Shown here: positions 1 through 6,495 of the stretch, one piece after another
How positions within the stretch are numbered: position 1 is the stretch's first letter
How the letters are laid out: every line of letters begins with the position of its first letter
Assembly (NCBI GenBank): GCA_016926315.1
Contig: JAFGOU010000544.1
Location: 1-6,908 of the forward strand
Reading direction: 5' to 3'
DNA length: 6,908 bases
Source: Chitinispirillaceae bacterium
Lineage (GTDB): Bacteria > Fibrobacterota > Chitinivibrionia > Chitinivibrionales > Chitinispirillaceae
Notes under the pieces: model-generated
Told to the model about the DNA's origin: nothing
What the model saw: only the letters and a program-made list of their open reading frames with translations
The model's database searches: none
Made by a program: the position numbers and the translations under genes

Positions 1-2562
1 CGGGCGATCAAGGGCGAGGGCGGCATGGTTATCGTGCAAAACCCTGAATCCACCGAATACGACGGAATGCCGCGAAGCGCCATTGCCACGGGTCTGGTGG
101 ATTATGTCCTGCCTCCGGCTGAGATGCCTCCCCGGCTCATTGCCTTCGCGACGCATGCATTTGGAAAAATCCCCAGCGTGGTCTCCACCACCGCCGTTAA
201 AATCGAAGATGAACTGAAAAAGATATTCGTCCTGCTTCGCACACAGGCCGGTCACGACTTTTCCCTCTACAAACAGAACACCATAATCCGGCGCGTCGAA
301 CGGCGCATGGCCCTGCATCAGATCGAGCGCATGGACGCGTACATCCGCTATTTGCAGCAAAACCCGGCAGAGGTGGAGGCGCTTTTCCGCGACCTTCTGA
401 TCGGCGTCACCAGTTTCTTCCGCGACCCGGAGGCGTTTTCCGCACTCAAGAACGAAATCATCACGCGTCTTTTTGCGCAAAAACCATCGGGTGCATTGCT
501 GCGCGTCTGGGCGCCCGGCTGTTCCACCGGCGAGGAGGCCTATTCCATCACCATTCTGCTCATTGAACAGATGGAGACGCTTAATAAAAGTTTCAAGCTG
601 CAGGTATTTGCCACGGATATTGACAGCCGCGCCATCGAGACCGCCCGCAGCGGCATTTATCCGGCCAGTATTTCCGCCGATGTATCGCCGGAACGGCTGG
701 CACGCTTTTTCACCCGGGAGCAGGACAACAGTGTCTACCGCATCAATAAAAACATTCGCGACATTCTGGTCTTTTCCGAGCAGGACATGACCAAAGACCC
801 TCCGTTTTCAAAACTCGACCTTATCAGTTGCCGCAACCTGCTTATCTATATGGATGGAGCGTTGCAGAAAAAAATCATCCCCTTGTTTCATTATGCGTTG
901 AAACCGGGCGGCATGCTCTTTTTAGGTACTTCCGAGACGGTGGGGGAGTTCACCGACCTTTTTGCCCCGCTGGACCGCAAGGCGAAGTTGTACCAACGGC
1001 GGGAGAACATTCTCGCCATGCGCCTTCCATCCATAGGAACCTTTCTGCCGCCAATGACCGGAGGCGGAGATCATCCGGAGTCACCCGAAAAAATTCCGGG
1101 CGAGAACACCCTGCACCTGTGCGAGCTGACCGAACGGGCGATGCTTCAGCATTTTGCCGCGGCAGGCGTGCTGGTGAACGATCGCGGCGATATTCTGTAC
1201 CTCCACGGCCGTACCGGCCTTTTCCTTGAACCGGCGCCGGGAAAGTCCAGCATGAACATTCTTGAAATGGCCCGGGAAGGATTACGGCGGGACCTGACGA
1301 CCGCCCTTCATAAAGCCGCGGCGCATAAGGAAGCGGTGCGCCACACCGGACTGCGTGTCAAAACCAACGGCAATTTCACTATGGTGAATTTGACGGTACG
1401 TCCGGTAACGGCAGCTCCAGCCGACAAGCTCCCCGCTACGCCAAAGCGCTACGAAGCGGCGAGCAGGGCGGGCGTTGCTGCCGGGCAGGCCCTGTTCCTG
1501 GTTGTTCTGGAAGAAGCGCCGGCAACCGGGCGGAAACGGGCCGGCAAAGCCGAGAATGATGACGCGTCCGGGAATGCTCACACGAGCATCGCAGCGCTCA
1601 AACGTCAGTTGCGGGCCAAGGAGAAGTACCTCCAGACCACGAACGAGGAATTGGAGACCGCCAACGAAGAACTCAGATCCTCAAATGAGGAGATGCAGTC
1701 GGTCAATGAAGAACTGCAGTCCACGAACGAGGAACTGGAGACTTCAAAGGAGGAGTTGCACTCTGTCAATGAGGAGCTGTCTACGGTAAACGCCGAGCTG
1801 CAAACAAAAGTCGCCGATCTCACACGCGCAAATAACGACATGAACAACCTCCTGGCGGGCACGGGTATCGGCACCATTTTTGTGGACCATCTCCTGTGCA
1901 TCCAGCGTTTCACCCCTTCGGTTACCCAGGTGATCAATCTGATCCTTACCGACGTGGGGAGGCCTGTCGGCCATATTGTTTCCAACCTTGTCGGCTACGA
2001 CAGACTGGTTGAGGATGTACAGGAGGTGCTCGATACTCTTGTCCTTAAGGAGGTTGAAGTCAAGACCCGGACTGGTGCATGGTATTCGCTCCGCATAAGG
2101 CCTTACCGTACTCTTGAAAACGTGATCGAAGGCGCGGTGATCACGTTTTTCGACATCTCGGAGATCAAGCAGGCGCAGGCGGCCTTGCAGGAGAGCGATG
2201 CTGCGCGCCGCCTTTCGGTGGTGGCGCGCGATGCACATGACGCCATCCTGGTGCAGGACTTGCAAGGCAGTATCCTTGCCTGGAACCCGGGAGCGGAAAG
2301 GATGTACGGCTGGACCGAAGCCGAGGCGCTGGCCATGAATATCCGCGACCTGATCCCAAAAAGTCTGCAGAAAGAGGTGCTCGCCGTGGTGCAGCGGCTT
2401 AGCCGGGCTGAAAAACTGGAGCCTCACCGCGTTCAACGGATAACCAAAGACGGCCGGATAGTGGAGGTCTGGCTGGCCGCCACCGCCTTGTTGAATGAGG
2501 TCGGGGATGTATACGCCATCTCAACTACGGAAAGAGAGATTGGGAGGAACGATCATGATTGA
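1..2562 (+). CDS. CheB-CheR fusion with coiled coil and two PAS domains (5' partial)
   Basis: This is a chemotaxis-type methylesterase/methyltransferase fusion that enters from the left edge. The frame is open from base 1, and the eight codons before the first Met (base 25) read as CheB sequence (RAIKGEGG), so that Met is internal. Numbered from it, residues 1-35 are the CheB C-terminal end (GMPRSAIATGLVDYVLP); the CheB catalytic Ser, His and Asp must lie upstream. Residues 59-326 are CheR: an N-terminal helical part with FFRD (131-134), the S-adenosylmethionine loop APGCSTGEEAYS (163-174), ATDID (196-200) and SCRNLLIYM (268-276). CheR domains methylate glutamates on receptors, and CheB removes those methyl groups. 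Residues 360-500 are a poorly defined PAS-like linker, 524-610 a coiled coil, about 605-715 one PAS (ending FFDISEIKQAQ) and 725-840 a second PAS. No kinase domain, receiver or membrane helix is visible, so it should be cytoplasmic. It overlaps the next gene by 8 bases. The family call is very secure; the receptor or partner it acts on is unknown. Confidence 0.95.
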   Translation, partial: RAIKGEGGMVIVQNPESTEYDGMPRSAIATGLVDYVLPPAEMPPRLIAFATHAFGKIPSVVSTTAVKIEDELKKIFVLLRTQAGHDFSLYKQNTIIRRVERRMALHQIERMDAYIRYLQQNPAEVEALFRDLLIGVTSFFRDPEAFSALKNEIITRLFAQKPSGALLRVWAPGCSTGEEAYSITILLIEQMETLNKSFKLQVFATDIDSRAIETARSGIYPASISADVSPERLARFFTREQDNSVYRINKNIRDILVFSEQDMTKDPPFSKLDLISCRNLLIYMDGALQKKIIPLFHYALKPGGMLFLGTSETVGEFTDLFAPLDRKAKLYQRRENILAMRLPSIGTFLPPMTGGGDHPESPEKIPGENTLHLCELTERAMLQHFAAAGVLVNDRGDILYLHGRTGLFLEPAPGKSSMNILEMAREGLRRDLTTALHKAAAHKEAVRHTGLRVKTNGNFTMVNLTVRPVTAAPADKLPATPKRYEAASRAGVAAGQALFLVVLEEAPATGRKRAGKAENDDASGNAHTSIAALKRQLRAKEKYLQTTNEELETANEELRSSNEEMQSVNEELQSTNEELETSKEELHSVNEELSTVNAELQTKVADLTRANNDMNNLLAGTGIGTIFVDHLLCIQRFTPSVTQVINLILTDVGRPVGHIVSNLVGYDRLVEDVQEVLDTLVLKEVEVKTRTGAWYSLRIRPYRTLENVIEGAVITFFDISEIKQAQAALQESDAARRLSVVARDAHDAILVQDLQGSILAWNPGAERMYGWTEAEALAMNIRDLIPKSLQKEVLAVVQRLSRAEKLEPHRVQRITKDGRIVEVWLAATALLNEVGDVYAISTTEREIGRNDHD
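1639..1806 (+). repeat. Eight in-frame 21-base repeats encoding a heptad coiled coil
   Basis: Residues 539-594 of the CheB-CheR protein are eight consecutive 7-residue units of the form x-N-E-E-L-x-S/T, for example TNEELET, ANEELRS, SNEEMQS, VNEELQS. No heptad is skipped. Units six and eight deviate slightly (SKEELHS, VNAELQT). At DNA level this is a degenerate 21-base tandem repeat. Such NEEL-rich helices between CheR and PAS domains are known in this fusion family and are thought to pass signals as rigid coiled coils. Confidence 0.85.
2542..2547 (+). promoter_or_regulatory. Ribosome binding site for the hybrid kinase gene
   Basis: GGGAGG lies 7 bases before the ATG at 2555, inside the last codons of the CheB-CheR gene. 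This decides the start: an in-frame ATG at 2495 would add 20 residues that are just the upstream gene read in another frame, and the family's usual N-terminus begins close to the 2555 start. Confidence 0.8.
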
Positions 2563-4318
2563 TAATAAAACCATTTCGGCACGCTCCAGACTGGAACTCC
2601 GCAGGCGAGCGGAGGAAAAAGCCCTTTCGGACGCCGCTGCATACGAGGCCGAAACCAGGAAACCGCTTTCACCCGAAGAAACGCGGCATACGCTCCATGA
2701 ACTCAGGGTCCACCAGATCGAGCTTGAAATGCAGAACGAGGAGTTGCGCCGCGCGCAGGTGGACCTTGAGGCCCTGCGTTCCCGTTACTTCGACTTGTAC
2801 GATCTGGCGCCGGTGGGTTATTTCACACTGAGTGAAACGGGATTTATCGTGGAGGCCAACCTCATGGCCTCCGAACTGCTGGGAACGGCAAGAATCTCTC
2901 TTATCAATAAGCCCTTGAGCGGCTTTATCATCCCCAAGGATCAGGACATTTATTATAAGCACCGCATACACCTTTTTGAAAAGAACGCACCGCAGCAGTG
3001 TGAGCTGCGGCTGGTGAAAAAAGATGGATCCCGATTCTGGGCCCGGCTGGATTCGACGGTTCTGCAGGGTGCCGACGGAATACCGGTTTGCCGCGTCGTG
3101 ATGAGCGACATCACCGGCCAGAAGCGGGCCGAGGAAAAGCGTATGATTTTTGAACGGCAGGTTCAACGAAGCCAGAAACTCGAATCCCTTGGCGTTCTTG
3201 CCGCCGGCATTGCTCATGATTTCAACAATCTTCTTCAGGGTGTTTACGGCTACATAGAAATTGCGAATAGAGAATCGAAGGACGATCGAATCACCGGGTA
3301 TCTTTCAGAAGCGTTGAACACGACAGGCCGGGCGCGCAGTTTGACCCGGCAGATACTTACCTTTGCCAAGGGCGGCGCACCCGTCAGGAAAACCAGTCCG
3401 CTGTTTCCTTTTGTACAGGAAACCGTTCAATTCGCGCTCAGCGGCTCCACGGTCGCAAGCCGCTTTACGGTTCCTGAAAATCTCTGGATATGTTCTATCG
3501 ACAAAAATCAGATCGTCCAGGCTATAAACAACATCGTAATGAATGCACAGCAGGCAATGCGGGACGGTGGAACAATCGAGATAACCGCCGCCAACATCAT
3601 GCTGAGGGAGAAGGAACATCCGCCTCTGACAAAAGGCAACTATGTAAAACTATCCATAACCGATTCCGGCTGCGGTATACCCAAAGAAATAATGGACCAC
3701 ATTTTCGACCCGTTCTTCACCACCAAGGAAATAGGCCATGGAATAGGCCTTACCATCTGCCATTCCATCATCAATCGCCATGGCGGCTGTATTGATGTGG
3801 AGTCGGAACCGGGAAAAGGCAGCACCTTTCATCTCTATCTGCCCGCATCAACCGAAGCCGTATCATTGCCGGCACAAGAGACGCCAATCAGCCATGCCAA
3901 GCACGCCGGGAGCGGCGCCTTCATTGTCATGGACGATGAGAAAATTATACGGGATACCATCGAACATATGCTCAGGTCCTTTGGTTACACCGTGGTCTGC
4001 ACGAAAAACGGAAAGGAAGCCTGCCGCGCCGTTGTTGAAGAAAACAAAGCCAACCATGCGATTGCAGGAATGATTTTCGATCTTACGATTCCCGGCGATA
4101 TGGGGGGAAAAGAAGCAGTTGCGGAAATCCGGAAATTGAATGCTGAAGTCCCCGTTTTTGTAATTAGCGGATATGACGATGATCCGGTCATGGCTGACCC
4201 CTGCAAGTACGGCTTTACCGCTAGTATCTGTAAACCGTTCAGAATGGCTGAACTGGCGAAATTGCTGGAGAAAAACATGAGGAAAAAAGACCCGTTAAAC
4301 GAGCAGTACCATGCATAG
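2555..4318 (+). CDS. Soluble PAS hybrid histidine kinase with C-terminal receiver
   Basis: This 587-residue two-component sensor autophosphorylates a histidine and can pass the phosphate to its own receiver. Residues 12-75 are a charged helical or coiled-coil segment (HELRVHQIELEMQNEELRRA). Residues 77-194 are a PAS domain with its C-terminal cap (VVMSDITGQKRAEE). HisKA follows, with the phosphorylated His221 in HDFNN, the NtrB-like kinase type. The HATPase has an N box with Asn326 and Asn330, G1 DSGCGIP (370-376), F box FDPFFTT (384-390), G2 GHGIGLT (394-400) and G3 around EPGKGSTF (418-425). The receiver, about 455-573, has acidic Asp460/Asp461, phospho-acceptor Asp509, Ser538 and Lys560, so all its key residues are present. 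There is no signal peptide or membrane helix, so it is cytoplasmic, and there is no DNA-binding output domain. The start overlaps the upstream stop by 8 bases and the end overlaps the next gene by 8 bases, which implies an operon. The PAS ligand is unknown. The His in the G2 box in place of the common Thr or Ser is seen in related kinases and probably harmless. Confidence 0.93.
   Translation: MIDNKTISARSRLELRRRAEEKALSDAAAYEAETRKPLSPEETRHTLHELRVHQIELEMQNEELRRAQVDLEALRSRYFDLYDLAPVGYFTLSETGFIVEANLMASELLGTARISLINKPLSGFIIPKDQDIYYKHRIHLFEKNAPQQCELRLVKKDGSRFWARLDSTVLQGADGIPVCRVVMSDITGQKRAEEKRMIFERQVQRSQKLESLGVLAAGIAHDFNNLLQGVYGYIEIANRESKDDRITGYLSEALNTTGRARSLTRQILTFAKGGAPVRKTSPLFPFVQETVQFALSGSTVASRFTVPENLWICSIDKNQIVQAINNIVMNAQQAMRDGGTIEITAANIMLREKEHPPLTKGNYVKLSITDSGCGIPKEIMDHIFDPFFTTKEIGHGIGLTICHSIINRHGGCIDVESEPGKGSTFHLYLPASTEAVSLPAQETPISHAKHAGSGAFIVMDDEKIIRDTIEHMLRSFGYTVVCTKNGKEACRAVVEENKANHAIAGMIFDLTIPGDMGGKEAVAEIRKLNAEVPVFVISGYDDDPVMADPCKYGFTASICKPFRMAELAKLLEKNMRKKDPLNEQYHA
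2654..3139 (+). repeat. Input module copy A (coiled coil plus PAS) shared with the next gene
   Basis: Residues 34-195 of the hybrid kinase align without gaps to residues 36-197 of the following kinase, with about 108 of 162 identities by hand count. The longest shared blocks are MQNEELRRAQV and RYFDLYDLAPVGYFT. DNA similarity is high in these blocks but broken by third-position changes, so the duplication is not recent. Confidence 0.85.
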
Positions 4319-6020
4319 AAAAACGACCCACGTACCCTTGCGGGCGCTTCCAGAAGCCGCGGCGCGAACGTTGCGCGATCGTTTAGAAGAAAAAACGGTG
4401 CTCTATACGGTAAAAACCGGGAAATCGCTGTCACCCGGAAAAACACGGCGGGTGCTCCACGAACTGAAGGTGCACCAGATAGAACTGAAGATGCAGAACG
4501 AGGAGCTACGCCGGGCCCAGGTAGAATTGGAGGCCTCGCGGGCACGCTACTTCGACCTGTACGACCTGGCACCGGTGGGTTATTTCACCATCAGCGAAAA
4601 AGGGCTGATTCTGGAGGCCAACCTCACGGCCACCCAACTGCTGGGCACGGATAGTTTCACTCTTGTCAATAAACCGGCATCCAGGATCATCCTTCACGAA
4701 GATCAGGGCATCTATTACACCCACAGCAAACGCCTTTTTAATACGGGCGTTCCGCAGGGATGTGAGCTGCGGCTGGCTAAAAAAGACGGCGCCGTATTAT
4801 GGGTCCGGCTGGATGCGACTATCGTGCAGGATGCCCAGGGAACGCCAGTGTGCCGCGCCGTGATGAGCGACATCACCGCGCGCAAACAGGCCGAAGAAAA
4901 ATCGGCCCACGATCAGGCAATGCTCCAGGCTGAGCGCAGAAAGGTCGAAGAAGCGCACGCGCGCCTGGCGGCTATCGTGGAAAATTCGTATGACGCCATT
5001 CTCAGTACAACGCTTGACGGCGCCATTGAAAGCTGGAATGGCTCGGCAGAGCGAATGTATGAGTATACCGAGGAAGAAATTAAAGGCCAACCGGTGGCAA
5101 TGCTTGCGCCGCCGGACCGCTCCGGCGAAATGCCCGGTATCATCCTGAAAATCAAGGCCGGAGAATCGATACGGGATTTTGAGACTGTTCGCAGGAATAA
5201 GTCCGGGGCCGAGATTGCGGTGTCCTTGACGGTATCCCCGGTCAAAACAACGAAGGGTGAAATTATCGGCGCATCGATTATCTGTCGAGACATTTCGGAT
5301 CGCAAGGAATGGGAGCGCTCGATTATGGACCTTAACGAACGCCTCCAGGTTTCGAACCGGGAGCTTGAAAACCTCGGCAATACGCTCTCCCATGATTTGC
5401 GCGGACCGATACAATGTATTGAGGGATACTGCAGTCTCCTGCTTGACCAGCATGCCGAACGGCTCGGTGCGGAAAGTGAGCGATTTCTAAAAATAATCAA
5501 TAAAAACGCTCAATATATGCGTGATATGATTACCGGACTCCTTGACATTTCACGTATTGCCCGGGCGGAAATACGCCGAGAAATAATCGATATGACCGAA
5601 CTCGCCGGCTCCATCATCCAAGATTACAGGAATGCCGAACCGGGTCGTGATGCCGAGGTTTTCATTCAAGAGGATCTTATTGCCGAAGGCGACGGGAATC
5701 TTCTGCGTATCGCTCTTGATAATCTCATCCGTAATGCCTGGAAGTTCACGAGAAAACGTCCGAAAGCCCTGGTCGAATTCGGAAAAACCGAAAACGGGGG
5801 TAAAACGGCCTTCTTCCTGCGCGATAATGGCGCGGGTTTCGATATGAAATATGCGGACAAACTGTTTGCGGTATTTCAGCGCCTCCATTCCGATGCGGAG
5901 TTTGAAGGGACCGGCGTCGGACTCGCCACGGTGCAACGCATCATCCACCGTCACGACGGCGAGATCTGGGCGGAAGGGAAAGTTGACGAAGGAGCGATAA
6001 TTCACTTTACGCTGCCATGA
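4311..6020 (+). CDS. Soluble PAS-PAS sensor histidine kinase
   Basis: This 569-residue protein is a histidine kinase without a receiver. Residues 20-75 are helical or coiled coil and 77-196 a PAS domain with its cap, both closely matching the upstream kinase. A second, different PAS spans about 215-332, with the conserved AIVENSYDAI start, WNGSAERMYEYTEEE and a cap at CRDISDRKE. A short helix (334-356) leads to HisKA with phosphorylated His361 in SHDLRGP. The HATPase has the N box DNLIRNAWKFT (Asn475), G1 DNGAGFD (505-511), F region LFAVFQRLH and G2 GTGVGLA (533-539), and ends FTLP. The HisKA and HATPase style resembles phytochrome-type kinases, unlike the NtrB-like kinase upstream. I see no membrane segment. 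The ATG at 4311 overlaps the upstream stop by 8 bases and has only a weak GAG 7 bases before it, so translation probably depends on coupling to the upstream gene. The phosphate acceptor is not in this gene; the receiver of the upstream protein is the nearest candidate (inference). Confidence 0.93.
   Translation: MHRKTTHVPLRALPEAAARTLRDRLEEKTVLYTVKTGKSLSPGKTRRVLHELKVHQIELKMQNEELRRAQVELEASRARYFDLYDLAPVGYFTISEKGLILEANLTATQLLGTDSFTLVNKPASRIILHEDQGIYYTHSKRLFNTGVPQGCELRLAKKDGAVLWVRLDATIVQDAQGTPVCRAVMSDITARKQAEEKSAHDQAMLQAERRKVEEAHARLAAIVENSYDAILSTTLDGAIESWNGSAERMYEYTEEEIKGQPVAMLAPPDRSGEMPGIILKIKAGESIRDFETVRRNKSGAEIAVSLTVSPVKTTKGEIIGASIICRDISDRKEWERSIMDLNERLQVSNRELENLGNTLSHDLRGPIQCIEGYCSLLLDQHAERLGAESERFLKIINKNAQYMRDMITGLLDISRIARAEIRREIIDMTELAGSIIQDYRNAEPGRDAEVFIQEDLIAEGDGNLLRIALDNLIRNAWKFTRKRPKALVEFGKTENGGKTAFFLRDNGAGFDMKYADKLFAVFQRLHSDAEFEGTGVGLATVQRIIHRHDGEIWAEGKVDEGAIIHFTLP
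4416..4901 (+). repeat. Input module copy B (coiled coil plus PAS)
   Basis: This is the second copy of the shared module, 1762 bases downstream of the first and in the same orientation. It encodes residues 36-197 of the PAS-PAS kinase. After the final AEEK shared by both copies the proteins diverge at once: copy A leads into HisKA, copy B into another PAS. The duplicated unit therefore matches a complete domain. Confidence 0.85.
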
Positions 6021-6094
6021 TCGCCGCCTCAATGCGGACCCTTACCCATGAACGCCGGGCTATGCCGCTCGAAATAGAGGAGCTTGCCTGCCCT

Positions 6095-6114
6095 GCCGGC
6101 CTTGCTCCGCCGGC
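6095..6114. repeat. GC-rich hairpin inside the transposase remnant
   Basis: Two copies of GCCGGC, separated by 8 bases, can form a 6-bp stem. No T run follows on the + strand, so it is not a standard intrinsic terminator. Because REP hairpins accompany RAYT transposases, it might be a REP-like element, but one short copy is weak evidence. Confidence 0.25.
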
Positions 6115-6259
6115 TTAGCACTGGCATCATCCGGTTCATAACCCGTCCGTTCAAGGTAAGCGGTCGGTGGCAATTTGATAGCTTGTAATTCCCGCCGATC
6201 GATCATTTTTGAAACTGCCGGGGAACTGGTTCCCAAAAAGGACACGATTCGACTGATCG

Positions 6260-6296
6260 GAAGACCGTATGAAGGTAATGCGTCCGTCTTCTTTTT
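6260..6296 (+). terminator. Weak terminator-like hairpin followed by T run
   Basis: GAAGAC (6260-6265) can pair with GTCTTC (6286-6291), followed directly by TTTTT. The loop is 20 bases and the stem AT-rich, so the structure would be weak. It is the only stem-plus-T-run I found after the operon and lies 240 bases beyond its last stop codon. Confidence 0.2.
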
Positions 6297-6300
6297 CATC

Positions 6301-6329
6301 CTTTCATCTTTTCCGTTCTTTTATATTAT
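6301..6329 (+). promoter_or_regulatory. Possible sigma-70-like promoter for the leader ORF and exported-protein gene
   Basis: TATTAT (6324-6329) matches the -10 consensus at five of six positions. CTTTCA (6301-6306) sits 17 bases upstream but matches the -35 consensus at only three. The placement, 60 bases before the leader ORF start, is sensible. A short palindrome, CCGGA-TTT-TCCGG (6343-6355), lies just after the expected transcription start and could be an operator. Promoter consensus in this organism is unknown. Confidence 0.22.
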
Positions 6330-6390
6330 CAGCCATAGTAACCCGGATTTTCCGGAATAACACCATGATTTTAACTTTGGAAGGATATTG

Positions 6391-6495
6391 ATGGCGGGCG
6401 TTTTTCCTGCGGATCGACAATCTTTGGCCGGAAAAAACGCCTATAGCACTGCCGCAACCACGCTCCGGGGAGTCTGCCCATGCCATTACGTCTGA
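6391..6495 (+). CDS. Possible 34-residue leader peptide overlapping the next gene
   Basis: An ATG at 6391 follows a strong ribosome binding site, GGAAGGA (6379-6385), at 5 bases. It opens a 34-codon frame (MAGVFPADRQSLAGK, ending CPCHYV) that stops at 6493-6495, so it overlaps the start of the exported-protein gene by 16 bases in another frame. Translation through it would deliver ribosomes to the downstream start. I recognise no family. The peptide has two cysteines near its end and no obvious membrane helix or run of one regulatory amino acid. It may be a chance ORF. Confidence 0.35.
   Translation: MAGVFPADRQSLAGKNAYSTAATTLRGVCPCHYV
6467..6472 (+). promoter_or_regulatory. Ribosome binding site for the exported-protein gene
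   Basis: GGGGAG lies 7 bases before the ATG at 6480, the same spacing as for the hybrid kinase gene. An in-frame TAG at 6444-6446 rules out a longer N-terminus beyond that point. Together with the signal peptide beginning at this Met, it fixes the start. Confidence 0.75.

Larger units (their letters stand above)
6060..6299 (-). pseudogene. Probable remnant of a RAYT-like transposase C-terminus (helix-turn-helix)
   Basis: On the minus strand a 79-codon frame reads YGLPISRIVSFLGTSSPAVS followed by KMIDRREL. This fits a helix-turn-helix, and it resembles the C-terminal helix-turn-helix of REP-associated tyrosine transposases, where a segment like GLSISEIARxLGVSxxAVSKA is common. The catalytic HUH domain is missing: an in-frame stop lies 7 codons before the Met, and I see no transposase sequence in the bases beyond. 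The tail after residue 50 is rich in Ala, Gly, Gln and Arg and looks non-functional. The start has no well-placed ribosome binding site. It could instead be a small DNA-binding protein or a chance frame; the similarity is from memory of the family and not tested. Confidence 0.4.
6021..6479. other. Intergenic gap without an intact normal-sized gene
   Basis: About 460 bases separate the signalling operon from the exported-protein gene. I see no full-length gene, tRNA or CRISPR array. The contents are a minus-strand transposase-like fragment, a GC-rich hairpin, a weak terminator-like hairpin, a T-rich tract with a poor promoter match, and a short leader-like ORF; each is listed separately. No strong intrinsic terminator follows the operon stop at 6020. 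Confidence 0.7.

Noticed and set aside
25..27. ATG at 25 as start of the first gene
   Set aside because: The frame is open from base 1 and already encodes CheB sequence before this Met; the protein continues from outside the window.
394..400. Missing or degenerate kinase G2 box in the hybrid kinase (protein residues 394-400, GHGIGLT)
   Set aside because: The glycines are all present and His at the second position occurs in related hybrid kinases, so loss of activity is not supported. The coordinates given are protein residues; the bases are 3734-3754.
1744..2436. 230-residue minus-strand frame
   Set aside because: It lies antisense to the coiled coil and PAS region of the CheB-CheR gene, shows no recognisable domain, and is explained by codon bias of the sense gene.
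2495..2554. Longer N-terminus for the hybrid kinase from an ATG at 2495
   Set aside because: It lies deep within the last PAS of the upstream gene, while ATG 2555 has a strong ribosome binding site at ideal spacing.
3985..4572. 195-residue minus-strand frame spanning the junction of the two kinases
   Set aside because: It is antisense to two clear coding regions with intact motifs; its composition (Pro, Arg, Ser, Phe rich) is typical of a shadow.
4797..5453. 218-residue minus-strand frame
   Set aside because: It is antisense to the well-supported PAS-PAS kinase and has no domain signature.
6221..6234. Palindrome GGGAAC-TG-GTTCCC as an operator
   Set aside because: An inverted repeat with 6-base arms is expected about once or twice by chance in a window of this size, and it lies inside the transposase-like fragment with no promoter beside it.
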